A stretch of DNA of 64,000 bases from NCBI RefSeq assembly GCF_003990445.1, contig NZ_REEZ01000006.1, positions 62,001 through 126,000 of the forward strand, read 5' to 3'. Below, one piece after another: positions 35,375 to 43,980 of this stretch. Position 1 is the stretch's first letter; every line of letters begins with the position of its first letter. The DNA comes from Pararhodobacter zhoushanensis. Its GTDB lineage: Bacteria; Pseudomonadota; Alphaproteobacteria; Rhodobacterales; Rhodobacteraceae. Both the position numbers and the translations under genes were made by a program. Below the pieces are notes generated by a model. That model worked only from the letters and a program-made list of their open reading frames with translations, did not search any database and was not told where the DNA came from.

Positions 35375-36543
35375 GCCTCGACGCCAAAGACACCGCCTTT
35401 CGCGACGAGGTGCGGGAATTCTTCAGCACCGGCGTGCCCGATAGCTGGCGCGACCGCGTGCGTGCCGGGCTGCGCCTGTCACCTGACGAGCTGACCGGCT
35501 ACCAGCAGCGCTTGGCCGCGCGTGGTTGGGGCGCACCGACATGGCCGGTTGAATACGGCGGCACCGGCTGGACGCCAACGCAGCTGTGCGTCTTCTGGTC
35601 CGAAGCCGCGCGCGCCGACGCGCCGCATCAGTTCCATCAGGGGTTGGAGCTGATCGGGCCGATCATCTTCTCATACGGGTCGCCCGAGCAGAAAGACTAC
35701 TACCTGCCGCGCATCATTCAGGCGCAGGACTGGTGGTGTCAGGGCTATTCCGAACCCGGTGCCGGGTCGGATCTGGCCAGCCTGCGCGCGCGCGCCGACC
35801 GCGACGGCGATGACTATGTGCTCAACGGCCAGAAGACATGGACCAGCTACGCGCATGTCGCCTCGCAAGTGTTCCTGCTGGCGCGCACCTCGCACGAGGC
35901 ACGGCGGCAGCAGGGGATTTCGCTGATCCTCGCGCCGATGGACACCCCTGGCTTCCGTATCAATCCCATCGCCACGATGGATGAGAAGTACCACACCAAC
36001 GAGCTGTTCATGGACAACGCCCGCGTCCCGGTCGCCAACCGTGTCGGGGACGAAGGGCGCGGATGGGAATATGGCAAGGTGCTGCTGGACCGCGAGCGGA
36101 TGGTGGCGGCGGCGAATGTGATCTTTCTGGGCCAGATCGTGCGCGGCATCACCGACGCGGCGCGGCGGCGGAAGATCCGGGGTCGCGCCCTGGCCGATGA
36201 TCCGGGGTTCGCGGCAAAGCTGGCGCAGTTCACGGTCGAGCTGACGACACTGCAAGCGATGGTGCTGCGGTTGCTCGACGACATGACGCGCGGCGCGGAT
36301 TCGGGACCGCGGGGATCGATGGTCAAACTGCGCTGGTCACAGCTCTATCAGGCGGGCACCGCCCTGTGGGTCGAGGCCCTGGGACCAGAGGCCGCGCAGT
36401 TCGCCGCGCTGGACGGGGCCACCCTGCCCGCCGACATGCCCGCCGCGCTGCAAGGCGCGCTCTATGCGCGGGTGACGTCGATCTATGGCGGGTCCAGCGA
36501 GATCCAGCACAACATCATCGCGCGCCGCGCGCTGGGTCTTTGA
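35365..36543 (+). CDS. Acyl-CoA dehydrogenase, catalytic-type subunit
   Basis: A 392-aa flavoenzyme of the large acyl-CoA dehydrogenase type. The flavin/substrate motif GYSEPGAGSDLASL lies near 127-140, the C-terminal YGGSSEIQHNIIARRAL near 374-390. AAGGAG precedes the ATG, which lies inside the end of the SMP-30 gene. Followed nine bases later by a second, more divergent dehydrogenase. Such pairs (PimC/PimD, steroid FadE pairs) form mixed tetramers acting on cyclic or branched acyl-CoA. Confidence 0.92.
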   Translation: MELSLDAKDTAFRDEVREFFSTGVPDSWRDRVRAGLRLSPDELTGYQQRLAARGWGAPTWPVEYGGTGWTPTQLCVFWSEAARADAPHQFHQGLELIGPIIFSYGSPEQKDYYLPRIIQAQDWWCQGYSEPGAGSDLASLRARADRDGDDYVLNGQKTWTSYAHVASQVFLLARTSHEARRQQGISLILAPMDTPGFRINPIATMDEKYHTNELFMDNARVPVANRVGDEGRGWEYGKVLLDRERMVAAANVIFLGQIVRGITDAARRRKIRGRALADDPGFAAKLAQFTVELTTLQAMVLRLLDDMTRGADSGPRGSMVKLRWSQLYQAGTALWVEALGPEAAQFAALDGATLPADMPAALQGALYARVTSIYGGSSEIQHNIIARRALGL

Positions 36544-36552
36544 GGGGGTGCT

Positions 36553-37668
36553 ATGGAACTGACTTTCAACAGCGAACAGATCATGCTGGCCGACAGCGTG
36601 GGACGCTATGGGCTGGACAAATGGCCCGCCATCAACCGCCACAAGCTGCTGGCCGGGGAACAGGACGGCTTCCGAGAGCGCTGGCGCGAGATGGCCGAAC
36701 TTGGCTGGACCCTGTTGCCCATCGCCGAAGACGACGGCGGGCTGGGCGGTAGCGCGGTCGATGTCATGGCGCTGGCCGAGGGGCTGGGCCGTCACCTGAT
36801 CGCGGTGCCCTATGTCACCAGCTGTGTGTTGGTGCCCGCGCTGATCGGTGGGGTGCCCGGGGGCGAGGATCTGCTGGGCGCGCTGGGTGAAGGCAAGGCT
36901 TTCGCCGCCGCCGGGGTGCTTGAGGCCGAGGGCGGCGGCGATCCGGCATGGGTGACAACGCGGGCCGAGAAGGTCGGCGGGGCGTGGCAGCTGACCGGGA
37001 TTAAGGAACACGTCGAGGACGGCGGCTGCGCCGATGCGTTTGTGGTCTCGGCCCGTGTGGAGGGCGAGGCGGGCGACGCCGAGGGGATCGGGCTGTTTCT
37101 GGTCGACCGCGCCGCCCTCGGCGACGGTGTCGCGCGGTTCCGCGCGGTCGACGGGCACCTGCACGCGCGGTTGACGCTGCAGGGCACGCCCGCGCTGGCA
37201 CTGGGTGAGCCGGGACAAGCCCTGCCCCGGATCGTTGCAGCGCTGGACCGTGCGATCTGCGCGCATCTGGCCGAGGCGACCGGCTCGATGGAAGCCGCCA
37301 CCGCTGCAACGGTCGAGTACCTTAAAACCCGCGAGCAGTTCGGCCAGCGCATCGGCAGCTTTCAGGCGCTCCAGCACCGCGCGGTGGACATGACCGTCGC
37401 CTGCGAGGAAGCGCGCGCGATCACCTGGCACGCGACGCTGTCGCTGGACGCCGCCCCCGGCAGCCGCCAACGCGCGGTCTCGGCGGGCAAGGTGCGTGTC
37501 GGGCAAAGCGGCGTCTATGTCGCCCAGCAGGCGGTGCAACTGCACGGCGGTGTGGGCTTTTGCGAAGAGCTGATCGTCAGCCACCACCTGCGCCGCCAGA
37601 TGATGCTGGACATGGCAATGGGCGGGCAAGGCCACCATCTCAGCCGGGTTGCGCAGCTGTCGGTCTGA
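36553..37668 (+). CDS. Acyl-CoA dehydrogenase, divergent partner subunit
   Basis: A 371-aa acyl-CoA dehydrogenase-fold protein. The TEPGAGSD-type flavin motif is not recognisable at its usual place (GVLEAEGGGDPAWVTTRAEK instead), but the C-terminal region YLKTREQFGQRIGSFQALQH and LHGGVGFCEELIVSHHLRRQ is well kept. This mosaic is typical of the partner subunit of heteromeric dehydrogenases. Probably assembles with the product of 35365-36543. A strong hairpin follows the gene. Confidence 0.88.
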   Translation: MELTFNSEQIMLADSVGRYGLDKWPAINRHKLLAGEQDGFRERWREMAELGWTLLPIAEDDGGLGGSAVDVMALAEGLGRHLIAVPYVTSCVLVPALIGGVPGGEDLLGALGEGKAFAAAGVLEAEGGGDPAWVTTRAEKVGGAWQLTGIKEHVEDGGCADAFVVSARVEGEAGDAEGIGLFLVDRAALGDGVARFRAVDGHLHARLTLQGTPALALGEPGQALPRIVAALDRAICAHLAEATGSMEAATAATVEYLKTREQFGQRIGSFQALQHRAVDMTVACEEARAITWHATLSLDAAPGSRQRAVSAGKVRVGQSGVYVAQQAVQLHGGVGFCEELIVSHHLRRQMMLDMAMGGQGHHLSRVAQLSV

Positions 37669-37695
37669 CCCTCCCCGGACCCGAAACGCAGCGCC

Positions 37696-37724
37696 AAGGC
37701 CCCGTCTGGCAGGACGGGGCCTTT
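37696..37724 (+). terminator. Terminator of the SMP-30/dehydrogenase unit
   Basis: A perfect 11-bp stem AAGGCCCCGTC/GACGGGGCCTT with a 6-base loop ending in TTT, 27 bp after the stop codon. Confidence 0.7.
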
Positions 37725-37751
37725 CGCCTGCCCGCCTTGGTGCCTGCGACT

Positions 37752-37765
37752 ATCGCGTATGGGAT
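37752..37765. promoter_or_regulatory. Island operator site B
   Basis: ATCGCGTATGGGAT; read on the other strand it is ATCCCATACGCGAT, matching the consensus. It lies 82 bp before the enoyl-CoA hydratase start and just after the terminator of the previous unit, so it marks a new promoter. Confidence 0.65.
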
Positions 37766-37847
37766 TAAGTGCGTAAAAACAGGTCTTTGCATGCCCTTGG
37801 CCGGGGCCGCTGGTAAGCTGACCTCCGAACCATCTGGAGGAAAACCC

Positions 37848-38612
37848 ATGAGCAAGATCCGCCTCGACGTGAAGGATTTCGTCGCCGTCGTCACCCTCGA
37901 CAACCCGCCGGTCAACGCGCAGCCCATGGAGGTTCTGGAAGAACTGACCGCGGTGTTCGACAGCTTCAACGACCGCGACGATGTCCGCGTCGTGGTGCTG
38001 ACCGGTGCGGGCAAGATGTTCTCGGCGGGTGCTGACCTGAAGCAGCGCCCCGATCTGAGCATTCCCGGCGCCCGCTGGCGGCGCAACCGCATCGTGCGCG
38101 AGGTCTCGTATGCCATCGCCGACAACGCCAAGCCGGTGATCGCTGCCGTCAACGGCCCGGCCTTGGGCGCGGGTCTGGGGCTGGTGGCCAGCTGTGATGT
38201 CATCGTCGCCTCGGAAACCGCCGTGTTCGGCCTGCCCGAGGTGGACGTGGGTCTGATGGGCGGGGGCAAGCACGCCGGACGGATCTTCCCGCATTCACTG
38301 GTGCGCCGGATGATGCTGACCGGCTACCGCGTGCCCGCCGCCGAAGCTTTCCGCCGCGGCGTGATCGAAGCCTGCCTGCCCGCTGACGAGCTGATGCCCT
38401 GGGTGATGGACATGGCGACGCAGATTGCATCGAAAAGCCCGCTGGCGACCAAGATGGCCAAGGACAGCATGCGCACCATCGAGAACATGACACTGCGCGA
38501 CGGCTATATCTATGAACAGGGCAACACCGCCAAGCTGTCGACGACGCATGATGCCGCCGAAGCCGTGCGCGCCTTCGTCGAAAAGCGCGCGCCGCAGTTC
38601 ATCGGATCGTAA
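37848..38612 (+). CDS. Enoyl-CoA hydratase/isomerase family protein
   Basis: A 254-aa crotonase. The oxyanion segment MFSAGADLKQRP is near 59-70, the second glycine-rich loop NGPALGAGLGLVASCD near 98-113, and the catalytic Glu in FGLPEVDVGLMGGG near 126. It would hydrate or isomerise an unsaturated CoA ester made by the dehydrogenase pair. The ATG has TGGAGG upstream at good spacing. It begins a four-gene run with the ligase, second crotonase and hydrolase. Confidence 0.92.
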   Translation: MSKIRLDVKDFVAVVTLDNPPVNAQPMEVLEELTAVFDSFNDRDDVRVVVLTGAGKMFSAGADLKQRPDLSIPGARWRRNRIVREVSYAIADNAKPVIAAVNGPALGAGLGLVASCDVIVASETAVFGLPEVDVGLMGGGKHAGRIFPHSLVRRMMLTGYRVPAAEAFRRGVIEACLPADELMPWVMDMATQIASKSPLATKMAKDSMRTIENMTLRDGYIYEQGNTAKLSTTHDAAEAVRAFVEKRAPQFIGS

Positions 38613-38617
38613 GCGCG

Positions 38618-40198
38618 ATGGGCTATCCCTGGAATTTTGGCGATCTGCTGGATGCGACCGCCGCTCAGGTGCCGCCCGACCGCCCTGCCATCGTGCAGGG
38701 CGACCGGGTGATCGCGTGGCCGGCCTTTGACCAAGCCACCAACCGGCTGGCCCGCGCGATGATCGCCGCCGGGCTGGAGCCGGGCGCGCGGGTGGCCATT
38801 CTCGCGCGCAACGTGCCGGAATATATCGAGATTTCTGCCGCCGCCTTCAAGGCACGGATGGCCAGCGTCAACGTCAACTACCGCTACACCACGCCTGAAG
38901 TCGCGCATCTGATGAGCGATTCTCAGGCCGCGATGCTGCTCTATCAGCCTGAGTTCGCTGCCGTTGTCGCCCCCCTGGCCGAAAGCCATCCAGACCTGCA
39001 ACTGGTCGAGATCGAGGCGGGCGGTCGGTATGGCGACTGGGTCGCGCAGGGCGACGGTGCGCCTCTGGGCATCGCGCGCTCGGGCGATGACGGGTATCTG
39101 ATCTACACCGGCGGGACCACCGGCAAACCCAAGGGCGTCGTCTGGCGCGCTGCCGATGCGCGGACAACGCAGCTGGAATCCCCGGCGGCCAGTTCGGTGC
39201 CGCAGTCGCTTGAGGACCACATCGCCGTCGTGCGCGCCAATACCGCGCCGCACCGGGTGCTGCCCGCCTGCCCGCTGATGCATGGGGCGGGGATGACCTC
39301 GTCGCTGGCGGAACTGGTCAACGGTGGCACGGTGGTCTTGCTGCCGGACGGGCCCTTCGATGCCGAGGTTCTGCTGGACACGGTGCAACAGCACCGCGTC
39401 ACGCGGATCCTGATCGTCGGCGATGTGTTCGCCCGCCCGATGGTCGAGGCCCTGCAGCGCGATCCCGGGCGCTGGGACACGTCGTCGCTGCGTATCATCT
39501 CGTCCGCTGGGTTGATGTGGAGCCGTGAGATGAAACAGGCGCTGATTGCAGCGGTACCGCAGGTGATGCTGGTGGATATTCTGGGCGCGTCCGAGGCGTC
39601 GGGGTTGGGCTATGCCGTCACCTCGGCCACACGCGAGACCCCGACCGGCTGGTTCGAGCCCGGTCCCAAGACGGTGCTGATCGATCCCGAAACGCTGCGC
39701 GTTCTGCGCCCTGACGAGCCCGGCACCGGCTGGATCGCGCGGCATGGGGCGGTCGGCAGCGGCTATTTCGGTGATCCGGAAAAGACCGCTGCAACCTACC
39801 GCGAGATTGACGGCATTCGCTATGCGATCCCCGGCGATCTGGCGGCGCGTGATACCGACGGGCGGCTGCGTCTGATCGGGCGCGGCAGTCAGGTGATCAA
39901 CACCGGCGGTGAAAAGGTTTTCGCCGAAGAGGTCGAAGAGGCGCTCAAACGCGCGCCGGGCGTCACCGATGCCATCGTGATCGGTGTCCCCGATGAGACA
40001 TGGGGCAAGGCTGTGGTGGCGGTGATTGCGGTGCGCGAGGGCTATGATGAGGCGACGGCGCGGTTGGCGCTGCAGGCGGATCTGGCGCGCTACAAGCTGC
40101 CCAAACGCATCGTGGTGGTCGACACCCTGCCCCGCCATCCCAGCGGCAAGAGCGACTATCGCGCGGCGCTGGACATCGTTCTGGGCGGCGCGGCCTGA
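38618..40198 (+). CDS. Acyl-CoA ligase (AMP-binding)
   Basis: A 526-aa adenylate-forming enzyme that activates a carboxylic acid to its CoA thioester. The ATP loop YTGGTTGKPKG is near 162-172, the hinge GRGSQVINTGGEKVFAEEVE near 425-444, and the catalytic Lys in HPSGKSDYRAAL at the end. It resembles FadD3/steroid-side-chain and medium-chain ligases; the substrate is unknown. Five bases after the hydratase. In the proposed pathway it activates the acid released by ester or lactone opening. Confidence 0.93.
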   Translation: MGYPWNFGDLLDATAAQVPPDRPAIVQGDRVIAWPAFDQATNRLARAMIAAGLEPGARVAILARNVPEYIEISAAAFKARMASVNVNYRYTTPEVAHLMSDSQAAMLLYQPEFAAVVAPLAESHPDLQLVEIEAGGRYGDWVAQGDGAPLGIARSGDDGYLIYTGGTTGKPKGVVWRAADARTTQLESPAASSVPQSLEDHIAVVRANTAPHRVLPACPLMHGAGMTSSLAELVNGGTVVLLPDGPFDAEVLLDTVQQHRVTRILIVGDVFARPMVEALQRDPGRWDTSSLRIISSAGLMWSREMKQALIAAVPQVMLVDILGASEASGLGYAVTSATRETPTGWFEPGPKTVLIDPETLRVLRPDEPGTGWIARHGAVGSGYFGDPEKTAATYREIDGIRYAIPGDLAARDTDGRLRLIGRGSQVINTGGEKVFAEEVEEALKRAPGVTDAIVIGVPDETWGKAVVAVIAVREGYDEATARLALQADLARYKLPKRIVVVDTLPRHPSGKSDYRAALDIVLGGAA

Positions 40199-40239
40199 GC
40201 GCCGCCCGCCCATTCCCTGCCCCCCTGAAAGGATCGCCG

Positions 40240-41019
40240 ATGGCCCCGTTCGAGCACATTCGTCTGACGCGTGACGGCGCGATTGCCCGGCTGACACTGA
40301 ACCGTCCCGCACGGCTGAATGCGCTGATCCGGCCGATGCAGGCTGAACTCTCCGCCGCGCTGGATCTGCTGGAGGCCGAGCCACCGCAGGTGCTGATCCT
40401 GACCGGCGAAGGGCGCGGGTTCTGCGCGGGGCAGGATCTGACCGAACGCTATCCGCAGATCGCGGCGGGTGAGGCTGTGCATCTGGGGGCGTCGCTGACA
40501 CAGACGTATAACCCTTTGATCCGGCGCCTGAATGCGCTGCCCTGCGTGATCATCGCGGCGGTAAATGGCGTTGCGGCGGGGGCCGGAATCGGGCTGGCAC
40601 TGACGGCGGACATCATTCTGGCGGCACGCGAGGCGCGGTTCCTGATGGCCTTTGGCAAGGTCGGTCTGGGACCGGATGCCGGCGTCAGCTGGGCGCTTCC
40701 CGAGCGGATCGGCAGCCGCCGCGCGCTGGCACTGGCGCTGACCGGTGGCGGGATCGACGCGCAGACCGCGCTGGACTGGGGGCTGGTCTGGGCACTGCAT
40801 GACGCGGGTGAACTGGCAGCGGCGACGCAAGAGCTGGCGCTGGTGCTGGTGGCGGGCTCGGCGCAAGCACAGCGCGCCGCCAAGCAGCTGCTGCGCGAAA
40901 AGGCCCCCAGTCTGGAGGCTGCCCTTGCGCGCGAAAGTGCGTGTCAGGACGCGCTGGGGCACACCGATTTCTACCGCGACGCCGTTCTGGCCTTCGCCGC
41001 GCCCAAACCTGCCCGCTGA
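40240..41019 (+). CDS. Enoyl-CoA hydratase/isomerase (PaaG-like)
   Basis: A 259-aa crotonase closest to PaaG. The loop GFCAGQDLTERYP is near 64-76; the PaaG-type Asp is kept in KVGLGPDAGVSWALPERIG (about 142-160), where hydratases carry Glu. PaaG moves double bonds in ring-derived CoA esters, so an isomerase role is plausible. Forty bp after the ligase. Confidence 0.9.
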   Translation: MAPFEHIRLTRDGAIARLTLNRPARLNALIRPMQAELSAALDLLEAEPPQVLILTGEGRGFCAGQDLTERYPQIAAGEAVHLGASLTQTYNPLIRRLNALPCVIIAAVNGVAAGAGIGLALTADIILAAREARFLMAFGKVGLGPDAGVSWALPERIGSRRALALALTGGGIDAQTALDWGLVWALHDAGELAAATQELALVLVAGSAQAQRAAKQLLREKAPSLEAALARESACQDALGHTDFYRDAVLAFAAPKPAR

Positions 41020-41035
41020 CCGGATCACAGACGCC

Positions 41036-41902
41036 ATGCCCTATGCCCACAACGGACCCGTCGCGGTCCATTACGACACGCAGGGTACCGGGGTGCCGGT
41101 GGTGATGCTCGCGGGCGCGGGGCGTCCGGCGTCGGATTTCGACGCGCTGTTTTGCGCGCCGCTGCTGGCGCAGGGGTTCATGCCGCTCAGGATCGACAGC
41201 CGCGATACCGGGCGTTCGGCCAGCTTTGCCGGGCAGCCCGCGCGGCTGGCGCAGGTCCGGCAACGCGCGCTGGGACAGGATGGTGCGCCGCCGCCCTACG
41301 CGCTGGATGATATGGCCGGGGATGTGCTGGCGGTGCTGGACCACGCCGGGATAGAGCGCGCGCATCTGGTCGGGCGGTCGCTGGGGGCGATGGTGGCGCA
41401 GGCGGTGGCGATTGCCGCGCCCGCACGGGTGTTGAGCCTGTCACTGATCATGGCCTCAAGCCGCACCCTGCCCGCGCAGGTGCCCGATGCGGTGCTGGAC
41501 CGGCTGGAGGCCGAACAGGTCACGACCGCCGATGACTATATCGCCCGCCAGTTGCGCGTGGCGGCGGCGAATGGGCTGGCGCAGGATTATGACGCGGCGC
41601 GGATCGCCGGGGAAGCGCGCCTTGCCTGGGCGCATGGCATAGCGCCGGGCGCGACGGCACGGCATTTCGCCGTCAGTCTGGCGGCAGGCGATCTGCGGCC
41701 CGGTCTGACGGGCCTGCACCTGCCCGCGCTGGTTCTGCACGGGCGACAGGATGCGCTGATCCCGCTGATCCGCGCCGAGGAATGCGCCGCCGCCCTGCCC
41801 CACGCGCAGCTTGAGGTGATCGAGGACATGGTCCATGACGGCCCCCCGCGCCTGCGCCGCCGCTGGGGTATGCGGATTGCGGCGCATCTGGGCAGCCTCT
41901 GA
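41036..41902 (+). CDS. Alpha/beta hydrolase
   Basis: A 288-aa alpha/beta-hydrolase-fold protein. Nucleophile elbow GRSLGAM near 116-122, acid candidate HGRQDALIP near 240, and catalytic His in DMVHDGPP near 267. N-terminal MLAGAGRPASDFD gives the oxyanion hole. In the island it could hydrolyse the ester or lactone from the monooxygenase. Sixteen bases after the PaaG-like gene; the open frame reaching back into that gene is not used. Confidence 0.88.
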   Translation: MPYAHNGPVAVHYDTQGTGVPVVMLAGAGRPASDFDALFCAPLLAQGFMPLRIDSRDTGRSASFAGQPARLAQVRQRALGQDGAPPPYALDDMAGDVLAVLDHAGIERAHLVGRSLGAMVAQAVAIAAPARVLSLSLIMASSRTLPAQVPDAVLDRLEAEQVTTADDYIARQLRVAAANGLAQDYDAARIAGEARLAWAHGIAPGATARHFAVSLAAGDLRPGLTGLHLPALVLHGRQDALIPLIRAEECAAALPHAQLEVIEDMVHDGPPRLRRRWGMRIAAHLGSL

Positions 41903-41907
41903 CCTGC

Positions 41908-41921
41908 CATCACATATGTGA
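41908..41921. promoter_or_regulatory. Island operator site C (perfect palindrome)
   Basis: ATCACATATGTGAT is a perfect 14-bp palindrome five bases after the hydrolase stop and 111 bp before the IclR start. It is the most symmetrical of the island sites and suggests autoregulation. Confidence 0.7.
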
Positions 41922-42032
41922 TTCCCCCTCGCCCCGCGCCGATACTTCGCGCATGGTCGAAAAGCTGCCGTAAGCTCATCCCAGAGGACCGGCCAGCACC
42001 GGGAGAGGCCAGCACCGTGGGAGGAGCGTGTG

Positions 42033-42815
42033 ATGCAGGGACTTGCAGTGAAATCAACGTTGCGGACGTTCGAGGTTCTCGAATTCTTCCGCGAACAGCG
42101 GCGGCCCCTCAGGCTGAATGAGATCTACAAAGCCCTGAACTATCCGCAGTCGAGCACGACGAACCTGCTCAAGAGCATGGTGATGACGGGCTATCTCAAC
42201 TACAACCGCAAGACGCGGATGTACCTGCCGACGATGCGGGTGAGCAGTCTGGGCAGCTGGCTGCACAGCGTCATCCATAACGACGGCGATCTGCGCAAGC
42301 TGGTCGATACGGTTCAGGCGCGCACCGACGAAACCGTCGGGGTCGTGGCGCAGAACGATCTGTTCATCCAATACATCATGCTCAAGACCCCGACGCATGA
42401 GTTCAAGATGCCGCCCAGCGAAGGGGATATGCGGCTGCTGATCGACTCGTCGGCCGGGCTGACGATCCTCAGCCGGTTGCGTGACAGCGCCATCGAGAAA
42501 TTCTACCGCTTCACCAAGTATCATTACCCTCGGCTGGAGTACTTCGCCAGTTACGCCGACCTGATGAAAGAGATCCGCTGGGTGCGCTATATCGGCCATT
42601 GCTACATGCCGATGCTCCCGACACCCGAGGTTGCCTCGGTTGCGATTCCGCTTGAGGAAGAGATGTTCGGCATCCCGCTGGCGCTGGGGGTGGGCGGGCT
42701 GCAACCGCGCATTGCCGCACGCAAGGAAGAACTGCTGGCGATCATGCACGAGGCGGTGGCCGAGTTCCACGAAACCAGCCGCCAGAACAGCAGCGGGGCT
42801 ATGGCCGCCGAATAG
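42033..42815 (+). CDS. IclR-family transcriptional regulator
   Basis: A 260-aa regulator: winged helix at about 5-65 (LRLNEIYKALNYPQSSTTNL) and an IclR effector domain from about 75. GGAGGAG precedes the ATG; a GTG one codon earlier is possible. IclR proteins sense catabolic intermediates and act as repressors or activators at short palindromes. This is the only regulator inside the island, and the only candidate seen for the repeated 14-bp palindrome. Confidence 0.9.
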   Translation: MQGLAVKSTLRTFEVLEFFREQRRPLRLNEIYKALNYPQSSTTNLLKSMVMTGYLNYNRKTRMYLPTMRVSSLGSWLHSVIHNDGDLRKLVDTVQARTDETVGVVAQNDLFIQYIMLKTPTHEFKMPPSEGDMRLLIDSSAGLTILSRLRDSAIEKFYRFTKYHYPRLEYFASYADLMKEIRWVRYIGHCYMPMLPTPEVASVAIPLEEEMFGIPLALGVGGLQPRIAARKEELLAIMHEAVAEFHETSRQNSSGAMAAE

Positions 42816-42827
42816 GCGGCCAAAGGG

Positions 42828-43586
42828 TCAGCGGTTGAAGGCGTGCCCCATCCCGCCATCGACGGCAAGCGACTGGCCGGTGACAAAACCCGCGCGTTCT
42901 GACGCCAGCCAGAGCACGGCCTGCGCGATGTCCTCTTCGGTGCCGATGCGACCCAGCGGCGTGCTGGCCTTGCGCGCGGCGAAGGTCTCGGCGTCAAGCA
43001 TGGCGCGCACTGCGTCGGTTGCGATGGTCGAGGGGGCGACGGCGTTGACGCGGATACCGTGCGGCCCCAGCTCGACCGAGGCCGCGCGGGTCATGCCATC
43101 GACCGCTGCCTTGACGCCGGAATAGAGCAGCGTGTTGGCGCTGGCGATCCGCCCGGCCATCGAGCCGATGTTGACCACACTGCCCCCGCCCCGCGCGCGC
43201 ATCGCCGGCACGGCGGCTTGCAGGCCCCAGACGATCCCCGCCATGCCGACGCCGACCATGCGCGACAAGACGTCGGGCTCGATCTGCTCGATCGGCTCGT
43301 AGCGGTTCCACATCGCGTTATTGACCAGAATATCCAGCCCGCCGAACGCCTCGACGCAGCGTGCCACGGCCCGCTGCATCGCCGCGCGGTCGGACACATC
43401 GGCACCGATGCCGATCGCGGTGCCCCCTGTGGCCGTAATCCCCTCGGCAGCGGTCTGCGCCCAAGCGTCTTTCAGATCGACCAGCACCACCGACGCCCCG
43501 GCCTCGGCCAGTGTGGTGGCGATGGCGCGGCCCAACCCGCGAGACGCGCCGGTAACCAGCGCGATTTTGTTGCTCAACTCAGTCAT
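42828..43586 (-). CDS. SDR-family oxidoreductase
   Basis: A 252-aa short-chain dehydrogenase. Cofactor loop TGASRGLG (about 12-19), Asp in VVLVDLKD pointing to NAD preference, NNAMW near 88, Ser in NIGSMAG and Tyr/Lys in YSGVKAA (catalytic triad). It could oxidise a cyclic alcohol to the ketone used by the monooxygenase, or a hydroxyacyl intermediate. The start at 43586 is preferred over 43643. It converges on the IclR gene; the shared operator is 83 bp upstream. Confidence 0.9.
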   Translation of the reverse strand: MTELSNKIALVTGASRGLGRAIATTLAEAGASVVLVDLKDAWAQTAAEGITATGGTAIGIGADVSDRAAMQRAVARCVEAFGGLDILVNNAMWNRYEPIEQIEPDVLSRMVGVGMAGIVWGLQAAVPAMRARGGGSVVNIGSMAGRIASANTLLYSGVKAAVDGMTRAASVELGPHGIRVNAVAPSTIATDAVRAMLDAETFAARKASTPLGRIGTEEDIAQAVLWLASERAGFVTGQSLAVDGGMGHAFNR

Positions 43587-43669
43587 GGTTTCCCCAACCC
43601 GGTACACTGGGGCAAACCTTGCCCCTCCCGCGATCCGGCGCAAAGCGCGCAGCCTTTCGGCGCGTCACA

Positions 43670-43683
43670 ATCGCATACGCGAT
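43670..43683. promoter_or_regulatory. Island operator site D
   Basis: ATCGCATACGCGAT, arms ATCGC/GCGAT around four bases, fits the consensus exactly. It lies 83 bp upstream of the SDR start. Confidence 0.65.
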
Positions 43684-43980
43684 TAATGGGCGCGGCGGCG
43701 GGGAAGCGATTGTTGACGCGTCCGACCCTCTGAGGCATGCCCGCCACCTTCGGTCTGCCGCGTTGCGATGCTTGCAATGCGCCGGGGACGGCCTTATCCT
43801 GCTGCAAAGAGTATGGAGATTTAATGTCCCGTTGAGGTGGGGAGGCAAGGCGCCCTCCCAAAACAAGATCGAACCACGCAAAGCCCCTGCATGCCGCCGG
43901 GGCGCTGGTTTCTTGTAGACCCCTATCGAGTATTTGCGGCGCGGATCGGATCCGCTGCCGGGACATGAAAGCCTGAACCC
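43684..43980. other. Intergenic region, SDR / rsgA
   Basis: Divergent gap of about 390 bp in total together with the operator above. No supported gene. The stretch near 43845-43860 (GGAGGCAAGGCGCCCTCC) is a small inverted repeat. The rsgA promoter should lie in the last 100 bp; no clear box pair is visible. Confidence 0.35.

Noticed and set aside
38510-40501. A 663-codon minus-strand frame opposite the acyl-CoA ligase
   Set aside because: Shadow of the ligase; the ligase motifs are unambiguous.
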